From: Marnyiella aurantia
GTDB taxonomy: Bacteria; Bacteroidota; Bacteroidia; Flavobacteriales; Weeksellaceae
Length of the DNA: 64,000 nucleotides
Direction of reading: 5' to 3'
Assembly (NCBI RefSeq): GCF_014041915.1
Contig: NZ_CP059472.1
Coordinates: forward strand, 682,001-746,000
Part shown: positions 26,685-34,235 of the stretch, piece after piece
Layout of the letters: each line of letters begins with the position of its first letter
Position numbering within the stretch: position 1 is the first letter of the stretch
Notes under the pieces: model-generated
Databases searched by the model: none
What the model was told of the DNA's origin: nothing
What the model saw: only the letters and a program-made list of their open reading frames with translations
Translations under genes and position numbers: made by a program

Positions 26685-27641
26685 TCAGCCCTTGTCATTT
26701 CTACGGTTTTCATAGAAGTTGTCGGTGTAAGAATAGTGAATGTTTTGACCTGCAATTCCGTCATTAAGTTCTCTTATTTTTTGCTTTATATGTTCTTCGG
26801 TTTTTGTCTCGAAATCGAAGTCATTAAGAATAATCAATTTGTTATATTGTTCTTTCAGCCACTTAAATTTTTCAAAAACTTCCGGTTTCTCAAAACTTGA
26901 GTCAAGTCCGTTTATAATAACTTTACGCACTTTGCTTAGTGATTCAGTTAATAATTCAGGTGTCATTTCAGTCCAAATTTCTATTACTTGATAGTATATT
27001 AATTGGTGAAAACCAACACAACCGTCATCGTACCTGTCTAAATATTGGTGATACGGATAGCTATTTCTTTTTGTTTCTATAGGGTAGTTTAATTCATTCA
27101 GTAACTTGTCCGAAAGAACAATTCTTGGATATTTGGCACTTCGAGTCTCAAGCATAAATGCGTCAATTAATCCTTGACCGAAAACAGTACCATTGTCTAC
27201 GTGAATAATATTTCCAATTGTCAGTCCGCCACGAAATAGAATTCCTTTTTCTAAAAGCACAGTTCCGATATATGCTAGGTTAACTATTAACGTTGATGCC
27301 ATTTCATTGACATTATCGTCAACCTTAACAGAAACAACAATACTGTCGGAAAATGTAGTTGTATTTGTTTTTCCACGTAGGTCAAAATTATTCACACCTT
27401 TATATTGTGCGCTTTCTTCAATTTCAACGAACTTCAAGTCCCATTTTTCTGTCTTTTCCCAATCCTTTAAGTATTCAAGAACCGAATAGATTAATTCAAT
27501 TTTTGAAGTGTCGGTCTCGGATTGCTTTACAATGTCTTTAAAACCGAGTATGTCGATAAAAGCAATTAGTCTGCGTTCGTATTTCAATTCTTTTTTTGTC
27601 AAGCTTTCTATATTTGTTTGAGGTTTCTTAGCCTTGTGCAT
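26685..27641 (-). CDS. Nucleotidyl cyclase-like protein, cassette gene
   Basis: 318 residues from ATG 27641. The order of motifs recalls a class III cyclase core: LIAFIDILGFKDIV (first metal-binding Asp), FSDSIVVSV (second Asp), RGGLTIGNIIH and VFGQGLIDAFMLE (the helix that follows in cyclases), AKYPRIVLSD. Bacterial cyclases of this type make cCMP/cUMP in Pycsar phage defence, but no effector gene is next to it, so that role is only a possibility. The ATG lies inside the border core (GTTATGCAC read on the gene strand), with module L7 directly upstream. The long upstream extension is module sequence. Confidence 0.6.
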   Translation of the reverse strand: MHKAKKPQTNIESLTKKELKYERRLIAFIDILGFKDIVKQSETDTSKIELIYSVLEYLKDWEKTEKWDLKFVEIEESAQYKGVNNFDLRGKTNTTTFSDSIVVSVKVDDNVNEMASTLIVNLAYIGTVLLEKGILFRGGLTIGNIIHVDNGTVFGQGLIDAFMLETRSAKYPRIVLSDKLLNELNYPIETKRNSYPYHQYLDRYDDGCVGFHQLIYYQVIEIWTEMTPELLTESLSKVRKVIINGLDSSFEKPEVFEKFKWLKEQYNKLIILNDFDFETKTEEHIKQKIRELNDGIAGQNIHYSYTDNFYENRRNDKG

Positions 27642-27943
27642 AACGAAGCGCGGATTGGCGAAGTTTCCTCTGGAAGCTTGCTTTCCTGAGGGAATTTTGC
27701 CAATCCGCAGATGTGTTGAAGGTTTTTGCGACAGCGAAAACGCTTTGACACAGCTGCGGATGTAATCCGCGCTTCGATGTGCAAAAGTTGGAGCGGAGCG
27801 GAAACTTTTGCACATCGTTTTGCAGCTACAAGAAGTTGGCGATTTCGGAGACGAAAACTGTCTGCCACCACTGCACTTGATACGAAGCACAAAGCTTCAT
27901 TTAAGCACAGAACCGCCAATTTCTTGTAGGTGCTGTTAGCGGT
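27636..27943. other. attC-like site 12, type B with module
   Basis: GTGCATAAC, module L7, arms GCTACAAGAAGTTGGCG / CGCCAATTTCTTGTAGG, closing GTTAGCGGT. 308 bases. The left core contains the start codon of the cyclase-like gene. Confidence 0.72.
27645..27817. repeat. 173-base site module, copy L7
   Basis: Full-length copy; TCTGGAAGC in the inner hairpin where most have TCTGAAAGC (shared with L8). Confidence 0.9.
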
Positions 27944-27948
27944 TCGTG

Positions 27949-28569
27949 CTATTTTTCGTTTGGTTTCCATCTGTCTATATACCATGCTTCTAAATAGTTG
28001 TTGTGGCGAATAATTTTATGTGTCAACGGTGGCGTAGAATATGTTTGCTCTAAAGTCAAAGGAATAATTGCATAGTCAAACTGCCAAAGTTTTTCTTTGT
28101 TGATATTACGAAATCCGTCAAAGTCCTGTCCGTCCTGTGCCTCATCTGTGAAGTAAATTCCTGTCTGCTTAAATTCTTTGTGCATTTCCAAAGTCAGGGC
28201 TTTAACAAAGTCGTAGGTCGTTTTGTGATAGTTACCAGTTTCAAAACTCCGCAACTTTTCCGCTTCAATTAAAAGGTCGCACGCAATCCAATTGTCTGTA
28301 TTTGTTTTGTCTATCACTGGAGTGTAAACCATTACAAGCGGTCTAACTAAAATGTCAGAGAACTTTGTTTTGAAATGTCCGAGTTGAGTAATTGAAGAGT
28401 AAACAAAACCGTCATCTTCAACTTTCCATACAAATTCGTCAAACGCTTGCTTGACTTCATCATTCCATAAGTCAAGCCGTTGCAAAACAGATTTGAACCT
28501 ATCGAGTATCAACTGATAGTCCGCACCGTTTAGCTTTTCATATGTCTGTATGTTACTTAATTCAGGCAT
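27949..28569 (-). CDS. Hypothetical soluble protein, cassette gene
   Basis: 206 residues, no signal or membrane segment. Features: helical N-terminus (YQLILDRFKSVLQRLDLWND), then mixed α/β with FVWKVEDDGFVYSSITQLGH, YDFVKALTLEMHKEF and FDYAIIPLTLE, and a C-terminal LEAWYIDRWKP. No family recognised. Borders GTTAGCGGT (27935) and ACCGCTAAC (28627) match over nine bases. Confidence 0.75.
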   Translation of the reverse strand: MPELSNIQTYEKLNGADYQLILDRFKSVLQRLDLWNDEVKQAFDEFVWKVEDDGFVYSSITQLGHFKTKFSDILVRPLVMVYTPVIDKTNTDNWIACDLLIEAEKLRSFETGNYHKTTYDFVKALTLEMHKEFKQTGIYFTDEAQDGQDFDGFRNINKEKLWQFDYAIIPLTLEQTYSTPPLTHKIIRHNNYLEAWYIDRWKPNEK

Positions 28570-28626
28570 TGTTTGGTTTGTTCATTTCTCGCACTATTGT
28601 TCGGTTTTCACTGTCGTCAAAGCATG

Positions 28627-28768
28627 ACCGCTAACGTTTCGGGGCTTTGCGATGGTGGGGCAATCGAAGCACAAATCTTCAATTTTGCACAAAAGTTGAA
28701 CCGAAGAACTGCCGTTGAACTTTGCAGTTTCGCCCCACTATTGCAAAACCCTTGTGCCTGTTGCACAA
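28627..28768. other. attC-like site 13, type B, no module
   Basis: ACCGCTAAC, arms GGGGCTTTGCGATGGTGGGGC / GCCCCACTATTGCAAAACCC (shown as the two halves), closing GTTGCACAA. 142 bases, module-free, so another empty form: AACGTTTCGG. Confidence 0.7.
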
Positions 28769-28879
28769 CTTCAATCAAATATACTTAAAAAGGGTGGACT
28801 GCAGCTTAAACCGCATTTATATTGTTATAAATAGTTGAAAAACAGTTGTATATGCAGAATATTTTTTCTAATTTTAATT

Positions 28880-30480
28880 ATGCAGGGAAAGAAAAAATTC
28901 ACACCGAAGATCTTCTATCAGCTGAGTCTGGACGCCTTGGTGCCGGAAGATAATTTCTACAGGAAAATCCAGTCTGAACTCGGTTTGGATTTTCTCTACA
29001 AAGCCACCAGAAACTATTACGGGAAAGAAGGTCAGGCCAGCATTGATCCCGTGGTTTTCTTTAAGATCCTGCTGGTAGGCTATCTCAACAACATCAACAG
29101 CGACCGGGCTTTACTGCGGTATTGCAGCAACAGCCTGGATGTGCGCCTCTTTCTGGGGTATGACCTGGACGAGGAACTTCCCTGGCATTCCACGCTGAGC
29201 CGTACACGGCAGCTTTTTGGTGAGGAACTTTTTCTGGAACTCTTCAGGAAAGTCCTTTCGCTTTGTGTGGAGAAAGGAATGGTCCGGGGCAAACGGCAGG
29301 CCGTGGACTCGGCCTTCATCAAAGCCAATGCAAGTATGGACTCTTTGGTGGAAAAAGAAGTTCTGGAGGATGCTTCGGCGTTCGTGGATGAGCTGGAAGA
29401 AAACAGCGCATTTAAAACCACATCCACCCAAAGAAACTGGTGGAGCAGCACCACGCCTGGAAAGAAGAAGCCTACAAAGGCATGCCCGGCAACAATAGAA
29501 GCGAAAGAAAAGACGAGGACGGCAATACCATCCGCCCCAAATACCTGAGCAACCACACCCATTACAGCCCAACCGATCCCGATGCGAAAATCTCGGTAAA
29601 ACCCGGTAAAGCACGCCAGTTAAATTATTCCGGACAGCTGGCTGTGGACGATGCGCATCATGTAATTACCGGCGCCTGCGCGAGTACTTCGGGCAGCAAA
29701 GACAGCGTGATCTTCCCGGAGATTATGAACCAGACGCTTGAAAATCTTTCCCTTAACCAAATGCAGACCGAAGAAGTCCTAGCCGATGCCGGCTACAGCA
29801 GCGGCGAGTCTTTAAAGTACTGCAAAGAAAGAGGCATCAATGCCTACATCCCAAACTTCGGGCAATACAAGCCCGAGCGGGAAGGGTTTGAATTTGTAAA
29901 AGGAGAAAGTGAAGAAGAAGATTATTACCACTGCACCCAAAAAGGCGGAAACCATGCCGTTTTGCCCTTCAAAAGAATCCTGACCGACAGCAAGGGTTAC
30001 CGAAAGAAGAGTTACCGCAGCAGCGAGCGCGCCTGTAGTGACTGCCCGCTGAGAGCGGAGTGTTGCGGCAAGGTCACGAAGTTCAAGAAGATAGAAGACA
30101 GCATCCACAAACCCCTGTACGATGAAACGCACGAAAAACTGCGGCGCGATCCCAATTACACACGTTTCCTTACCAAGCGGCGGAGTTCGCGCGTAGAGCC
30201 GGTGCTGGGAACCCTCATCAACCATCACAACATGAAACGGATTAATTCCCGCGGCATGAGTCAAGCCAACAAACACGTCCTGATGGCTGCGCTGACCTAC
30301 AACCTGAAAAAATACCTGAAGTTTATTACCCGCAAAATTCACCGCAACATTCAAATCATGAACCTTCCAAAAGGGAAGTTTGGGTTTGGCGGTACCTCCT
30401 CGCCACGGCTTCACCTGTTCAAATTTAAGCCACCGGAAAATCCGAAAACTTTTACCGCTGAAAACAAAAACCTCCTTTAA
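28880..30480 (+). pseudogene. IS1182-family transposase, frameshifted
   Basis: Starts MQGKKKFTPKIFYQLSLD with the typical IS1182 N-terminus (SIDPVVFFKILLVGYLNNI, ELPWHSTLSRTRQLFGEE, RQAVDSAFIKANASMDSL). Around 29430-29436 the frame shifts: CAAAGAAACTGG needs one more A to read on as KKLVEQHHAWKEEAYKG. The rest (from ~29437 to 30480) has the DDE continuation (HVITGACASTSGSKDS, EEVLADAGYSSGESLKYC) and the C-terminal RRSSRVEPVLGTLINHHN. One missing base in a short A-rich run explains the break; no programmed slip is known to me for this family. Confidence 0.8.
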
Positions 30481-30498
30481 ATCGCTTTAAAAGAGGTT
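30469..30498 (+). terminator. Terminator of the IS transposase
   Basis: 13-base arms AACCTCCTTTAAA / TTTAAAAGAGGTT with one mismatch, four-base loop, followed by GTTTTTTATT. It overlaps the end of the transposase frame. Confidence 0.75.
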
Positions 30499-30540
30499 GT
30501 TTTTTATTGAACTGTCCGACCGTGACGCTTAAATCTTAGG

Positions 30541-30569
30541 TTGCGCAACGGTTACCGATGTTGGCAGTA
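30541..30569. other. attC-like site 14, reduced to its cores
   Basis: TTGCGCAAC, ten bases, then GTTGGCAGTA. The whole palindromic middle (about 110 bases) is missing, so only the two cores remain next to the IS element. Confidence 0.5.
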
Positions 30570-30570
30570 G

Positions 30571-31071
30571 TTATTTTTTTCTAAGTTCTTGGTCAATTTT
30601 TTCAAGTATTGGTTTTATTCTATTAAAGTCTCCAATTGTTCTTGAAGGCGCATTAAAATTTCTTGTTACACCTTTCAAATAAGTATGTGCCGCTAAATTT
30701 CTACTATCTTTAATATTCCCAAGATGTCCTTTCAATGCTGTTATTTGCCCAGTTTTTTCAAGTTCCTTTTCTAATTTTTCAACTTCTATAAGTCCAATTA
30801 AACTAATTAACATTGGACGAATGTTTCTTTTGTATTCAAAACCATAATTAGGTTTAACTATTGACTCTTTACAATATGTTTTATTGTCCGTTTCTTTTAA
30901 ATGTCTTTTAGAATGTCGTAGAACAATATCGTCAACTGTTTCTTCTATCCAACCACAAAGTTCGATGAGTGCTAATTTTGAAAAATAAATTGCTTTTTTT
31001 TGACTAGAAGAAGTATTGTATAATTTATCTAACTCCTTTAAGGTGTTATCTATGTAAGAAACTGCAATCAT
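30571..31071 (-). CDS. HEPN-domain protein (probable nuclease partner)
   Basis: 166 residues, all helical, with RNLAAH near residue 123-128, i.e. the R-x4-H motif that makes up the RNase centre of HEPN domains; the overall form resembles the MAE_28990 group. HEPN proteins are RNA-cutting toxins in many defence systems. It begins 3 bases after the DUF262 gene on the same strand, and both sit in a single cassette (borders GTTGGCAGTA / TACTGCCAAC). A two-gene DUF262 + HEPN unit is a predicted phage-defence pair in the literature on HEPN proteins. Confidence 0.7.
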   Translation of the reverse strand: MIAVSYIDNTLKELDKLYNTSSSQKKAIYFSKLALIELCGWIEETVDDIVLRHSKRHLKETDNKTYCKESIVKPNYGFEYKRNIRPMLISLIGLIEVEKLEKELEKTGQITALKGHLGNIKDSRNLAAHTYLKGVTRNFNAPSRTIGDFNRIKPILEKIDQELRKK

Positions 31072-31074
31072 AAA

Positions 31075-32178
31075 TTATCCAAATATTTCAATAGATTTAT
31101 TAAAACGGGTTATGACTTTATCTTTTTGAGCTAAGCCTTCTTTTAAACTATTGACAGAGAACAATTCATTTTCTCTTAAAGATGTATATCTCTCTTTTAA
31201 TTTATCAGATGTTTCACTCTCAAGGTTTTCAAGGTTTTTAGCAACACCAACAAATAACGCCTCTGTTGTGGCTTTGCTAAGTGTTGGTAACGGTTTTGAG
31301 CCTAAAATTTTTGTATAAATCAAATCTATTGTTCGTTGAAAAAGTTCTCTGAATTTTTCAATGTTTTCTGGTGATGTTTTACGATATGAATCCATAAAAT
31401 CATTGAGAAATTTTGAAAGTTGTCCTTTATACTTTTCAAGATTGTATGTGAAAGAAAGAAATCTCAAAACGAGTTCTTCATTAGCAAAACGGTCTTTCTT
31501 TTCACTATCAACACTGAATAATTTTAAGTAGTTTTCATATTCAACAGCTTCTTTTAAGAACGCATTAAATGTTCCGTTGTATATACAATTTCTAATTTCT
31601 TGATTTGTCAGTTTTGCTCCACCAGTATTAAGGCGATGAAAAATCGTAAAAAGATATTCCATATGACTTTTCTTTGAGTAATTACAACGAAGCACTGTTA
31701 TTGGGATAACTGTGTTTTCTACCTTGTTGAACAAGTCAGGATATTTACTTTTTATGGTAAGATTGCTTTTTCCGGAAATTCTGTCGTCAATGTCTTCCAA
31801 TTTTGCAAGTTTCCATTCTTTGGTTGGTTCTGTGTCAAGAAATTTAACTGTGCTTGCAATTCGTTGAAGTCCGTCTATAACAAATCGTTCTTGTGTTTTG
31901 TAATCAAGACTAATACACAAACTCGGTATAGGAAGCTGCTTCACAAGTGAATCAATTAGCCTTGTTTGCATAGTGGGAGACCAAATGATTTCGCGTTGAA
32001 AGTCTGGTTGAATGTCTAATTGACCTTCTTTGTGCATACGCAACAAGTCGGCACAAGAACGCAATTCATTAAACGCAACAATATCGTCTGGTGGTACTTC
32101 ATTATTGTCGTCCGTGTCTAATTGCTCAGATTCTAACTTTTCAAGTTGTTCGTCTAATTCTAAAAGTTTATTTGCCAT
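31075..32178 (-). CDS. DUF262 (GmrSD/ParB-like) protein, cassette gene
   Basis: 367 residues. Start ELLRMHKEG..., then IQPDFQREIIWSPTMQTRLI and FVIDGLQRIASTVKFL, the DUF262 signature (DGLQR in place of the commoner DGQQR), and FHRLNTGGAKLTNQEIRNC. DUF262 is a ParB/Srx-like NTP-using nuclease domain found in type IV restriction enzymes and many defence genes; the C-terminal DUF1524 HNH domain of GmrSD is missing, and the HEPN protein next door may supply the cutting activity. This last point is inference. Confidence 0.82.
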   Translation of the reverse strand: MANKLLELDEQLEKLESEQLDTDDNNEVPPDDIVAFNELRSCADLLRMHKEGQLDIQPDFQREIIWSPTMQTRLIDSLVKQLPIPSLCISLDYKTQERFVIDGLQRIASTVKFLDTEPTKEWKLAKLEDIDDRISGKSNLTIKSKYPDLFNKVENTVIPITVLRCNYSKKSHMEYLFTIFHRLNTGGAKLTNQEIRNCIYNGTFNAFLKEAVEYENYLKLFSVDSEKKDRFANEELVLRFLSFTYNLEKYKGQLSKFLNDFMDSYRKTSPENIEKFRELFQRTIDLIYTKILGSKPLPTLSKATTEALFVGVAKNLENLESETSDKLKERYTSLRENELFSVNSLKEGLAQKDKVITRFNKSIEIFG

Positions 32179-32209
32179 ATTTCGTCTTGATGTTTTGTCG
32201 TTTTATAAT

Positions 32210-32517
32210 TACTGCCAACGAAGCGCGGATTGGCGAAGTTTCCTCTGGAAGCTTGCTTTCCTGAGGGAATTTTGCCAATCCGCAGATGTGTTGAAGGTTT
32301 TTGCGACAGCGAAAACGCTTTGACACAGCTGCGGATGTAATCCGCGCTTCGATGTGCAAAAGTTGGAGCGGAGCGGAAACTTTTGCACATCGGTTGGGTA
32401 TTTCTGTTGGCGGGGACTTTTTATAACAAGTCTTGGTAAATATAAAAAATTGAACAATTAGCAAAAATCTTGATGATAGAAACTTCCGCCCCGCTAATAG
32501 AAATGCCTTGTTATCTG
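32210..32517. other. attC-like site 15, type A with module
   Basis: TACTGCCAAC, module L8, GGTATTTCTGTTGGCGGGG / CCCCGCTAATAGAAATGCC, closing GTTATCTG. 308 bases, no gene. Confidence 0.72.
32220..32392. repeat. 173-base site module, copy L8
   Basis: Full-length copy, shares the TCTGGAAGC variant with L7. Confidence 0.9.
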
Positions 32518-32527
32518 ATGTACCTGG

Positions 32528-33439
32528 CTAAAGGCATTTATATCCAGATTTAACTTTTCTATAATAATCTTTTAATGGTTCAAAACCAATCTTTACTCTT
32601 TCCGCTTCAGCATTTTTGCAATCGCAAATATTAGCATTTAAATAAGTTCCATATAAAAAACAAGTTTCAATATAGTTTTTATTTTTGACGAAGTTTTCGG
32701 CGACCTTACTAAGGTTATTTCCAATTGTATAATCTATAACTCTTGCATACTGATATGGATACATTTCTCCGTTCAGCACCGCTTCAAGCATATAACTTTG
32801 AAGTTGTTCAGTCTGTTCTCTATCAAAATGTAGAGAGATTAACACAATGTTATCAGTTACATCATATTTCCCTTTTGGGCTAATTTCTCCAATCATAGAG
32901 AAGCCCGGCCATTTATTATCATTTAATCTAATAATTTCTTTGAGTTTTTGAAAATTTTGGAGATCTATAATTTTCATTTTTTTATTGGTTCCAAAAATAG
33001 GATTTCTTACTTTTTGATCATTTTTAATCATTTCCTCAATTTCTTTTCTTAAGGTAATATTTAGGGTCTGCAAATGTTTTTCATGTAAACTCATATATCT
33101 GTTTTTTAGAACTTTCCAATACACAGATTTCTTAAAAGAGGATAATTTGGGCGTAATCCTACTAAGAGTTAATCCATTCTGAATTCCTATGCTTAAATAG
33201 CGAAAAGTTTTTTCATCTTCATTTAGCCTTTCGGAATTAATCGCAGCAAAAAGATAGTCTTCTTTAAAAGGCTTTTTAACCAACTGAAATGCCTTTTGAT
33301 ACAGAATGTCTGCCTTCTCAAAATTTCTGTCCAAACTTGATATCTCCGCATCATTTATTATTCGATAATATTGTAAATATTCTTGTCCTTTATATTTATT
33401 AATAATTAAGAAAAGTAAAAAACCTAATATTATTTTCAT
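32528..33439 (-). CDS. Hypothetical exported protein, cassette gene
   Basis: 303 residues from ATG 33439. The N-terminus (KIILGFLLFLIINKYKG) is a likely signal peptide. Residues ~40-130 are helical in TPR style (EISSLDRNFEKADILYQKAF, YLFAAINSERLNEDEKTFRY); the middle (VRNPIFGTNKKMKIIDLQNF, KLKEIIRLNDNKWPGFSMIG) matches a Bacteroidota family of hypotheticals I know only as DUF6624-like. Function unknown. Borders GTTATCTG (32510) and CAGATAAC (33462). Confidence 0.75.
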   Translation of the reverse strand: MKIILGFLLFLIINKYKGQEYLQYYRIINDAEISSLDRNFEKADILYQKAFQLVKKPFKEDYLFAAINSERLNEDEKTFRYLSIGIQNGLTLSRITPKLSSFKKSVYWKVLKNRYMSLHEKHLQTLNITLRKEIEEMIKNDQKVRNPIFGTNKKMKIIDLQNFQKLKEIIRLNDNKWPGFSMIGEISPKGKYDVTDNIVLISLHFDREQTEQLQSYMLEAVLNGEMYPYQYARVIDYTIGNNLSKVAENFVKNKNYIETCFLYGTYLNANICDCKNAEAERVKIGFEPLKDYYRKVKSGYKCL

Positions 33440-33461
33440 ATTTGCGCTTTGAATTGTATAG

Positions 33462-33668
33462 CAGATAACGAAGCGCGGATTGGCGAAGTTTCCTCTGAAA
33501 GCTTGCTTTCCTGAGGGAATTTTGCCAATCCGCAGATGTGTTGAAGGTTTTTGCGACAGCGAAAACGCTTTGACACAGCTGCGGATGTAATCCGCGCTTC
33601 GATGTGCAAAAGTTGGAGCGGAGCGGAAACTTTTGCACATCACGTAAATATATGTATATTATCTGATG
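33462..33668. other. attC-like site 16, truncated, right end of array
   Basis: CAGATAAC, module L9, then only 15 bases before ATTATCTGATG (33658-33668), nearly the same as the core at 32510-32520. The hairpin of a normal site is missing and the G of the GTT core is changed to A, so the array seems to end here in a damaged site. Confidence 0.6.
33470..33642. repeat. 173-base site module, copy L9
   Basis: Full-length copy of the common form with the last base of the terminal arm changed (CACATCA). Confidence 0.88.
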
Positions 33669-34193
33669 CAATGCACCCCTTATACAAAAAACTTATGCAG
33701 TCCAAATAACTTCCTGAATATTAAAGCCTTATGCCTATATTCGAAGTGCGCATTTTATATTGTTCAAATAGAATTTCCACATTTATTTGCAAATATTAAC
33801 ATACCCAAAATGCGCATAGGGTATTTGGACTTTTCAGAAAAAGATATCGCTTTACAGCGCAAGTCATTCGCTGTAGTATTATAAAGCCTCGGGACATCCG
33901 GTAAGTTTTTCAGCTAAATAAAATCGCTAAGTTTTCTAATACCTTTCTTTAAAACTTACTGTTCAGCAAACCTGTGCCTGATGACAGGCCGGTTAGCAAT
34001 CATAAGCGTATTTGTGAACATTGTGCTTTATTACAATTCATGCGTATTCTGAATAATTGAAGTACTACTTCAAAACACAAAATTGCTTACAGAAACACTC
34101 CAAAAAACCACTTCGTTTTTCTCAGGAAGACACGTCACGAAGACATTCATGCTGCTGTTAAATAACAGGTCTCGCTGCTAAACAACAAAAAAA
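33669..34193. other. Gene-free stretch with nested inverted repeats
   Basis: AGTCCAAATA (33699-33708) pairs with TATTTGGACT (33822-33831), and inside it TGCGCATTTT (33747-33756) with AAAATGCGCA (33807-33816). A further hairpin TACAGCG / CGCTGTA is at 33853-33875. No convincing coding frame on either strand. It may be a remnant of another intercassette site or a small palindromic mobile unit. Confidence 0.5.
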
Positions 34194-34213
34194 TGCCCCG
34201 GTAAACCGGGGCA
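34194..34213 (-). terminator. Rho-independent terminator of typA
   Basis: 8-base perfect stem TGCCCCGG / CCGGGGCA with TAAA loop; seven U follow on the minus strand. 22 bases after the typA stop. Confidence 0.92.
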
Positions 34214-34235
34214 CAAATGATATATACGGAAGGAA

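Larger units (their letters stand above)
28793..30523 (+). mobile_element. IS1182-family insertion sequence
   Basis: Holds the broken transposase gene below. Possible terminal inverted repeats are GGTGGACTGC (28793) and the complement of CTGTCCGACC (ending 30523), matching imperfectly, so the exact ends are uncertain. It fills a unit bounded by GTTGCACAA (28760) and TTGCGCAAC (30541-30549), a match with one mismatch: the cassette once here has been replaced or interrupted. Confidence 0.65.
17106..33668 (-). mobile_element. Integron-like gene cassette array, no integrase seen
   Basis: All genes here run leftward and are separated by palindromic sites with YAAC on one side and GTTR on the other. 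In each well-kept unit the bases before the gene and those after it are exact reverse complements, and the sequence is unit-specific: GTTACCAGC (gene 17752), GTTAGCCGTC (22481), GTTACCAGCA (23251), GTTATCTGCA (24131), GTTGCCGGC (25025), GTTGGCCACA (25640-26352), GTTATGCAC (26685), GTTAGCGGT (27949), GTTGGCAGTA (30571-32178), GTTATCTG (32528). This is how integron cassettes end, because the first bases of a cassette pair with the last in the circular form. No tyrosine recombinase is present in the window, so this is an array without its integrase (a CALIN in integron terms). Confidence 0.75.

Noticed and set aside
28573-28788. Plus-strand frame in site 13
   Set aside because: It lies within the palindromic site and has no coding character.
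29080-29614. Minus-strand frames under the IS transposase
   Set aside because: Shadow frames; the plus-strand protein matches IS1182 throughout apart from the frameshift.
22174-33642. Evenly built repeats separated by unique DNA, as in a CRISPR array
   Set aside because: Repeats are 173 bases, spacers are 0.4-3 kb and hold genes, and there are no cas genes.
33666-33884. 72-residue plus-strand frame at the right end of the array
   Set aside because: Overlaps the nested inverted repeats and has no recognisable protein pattern.
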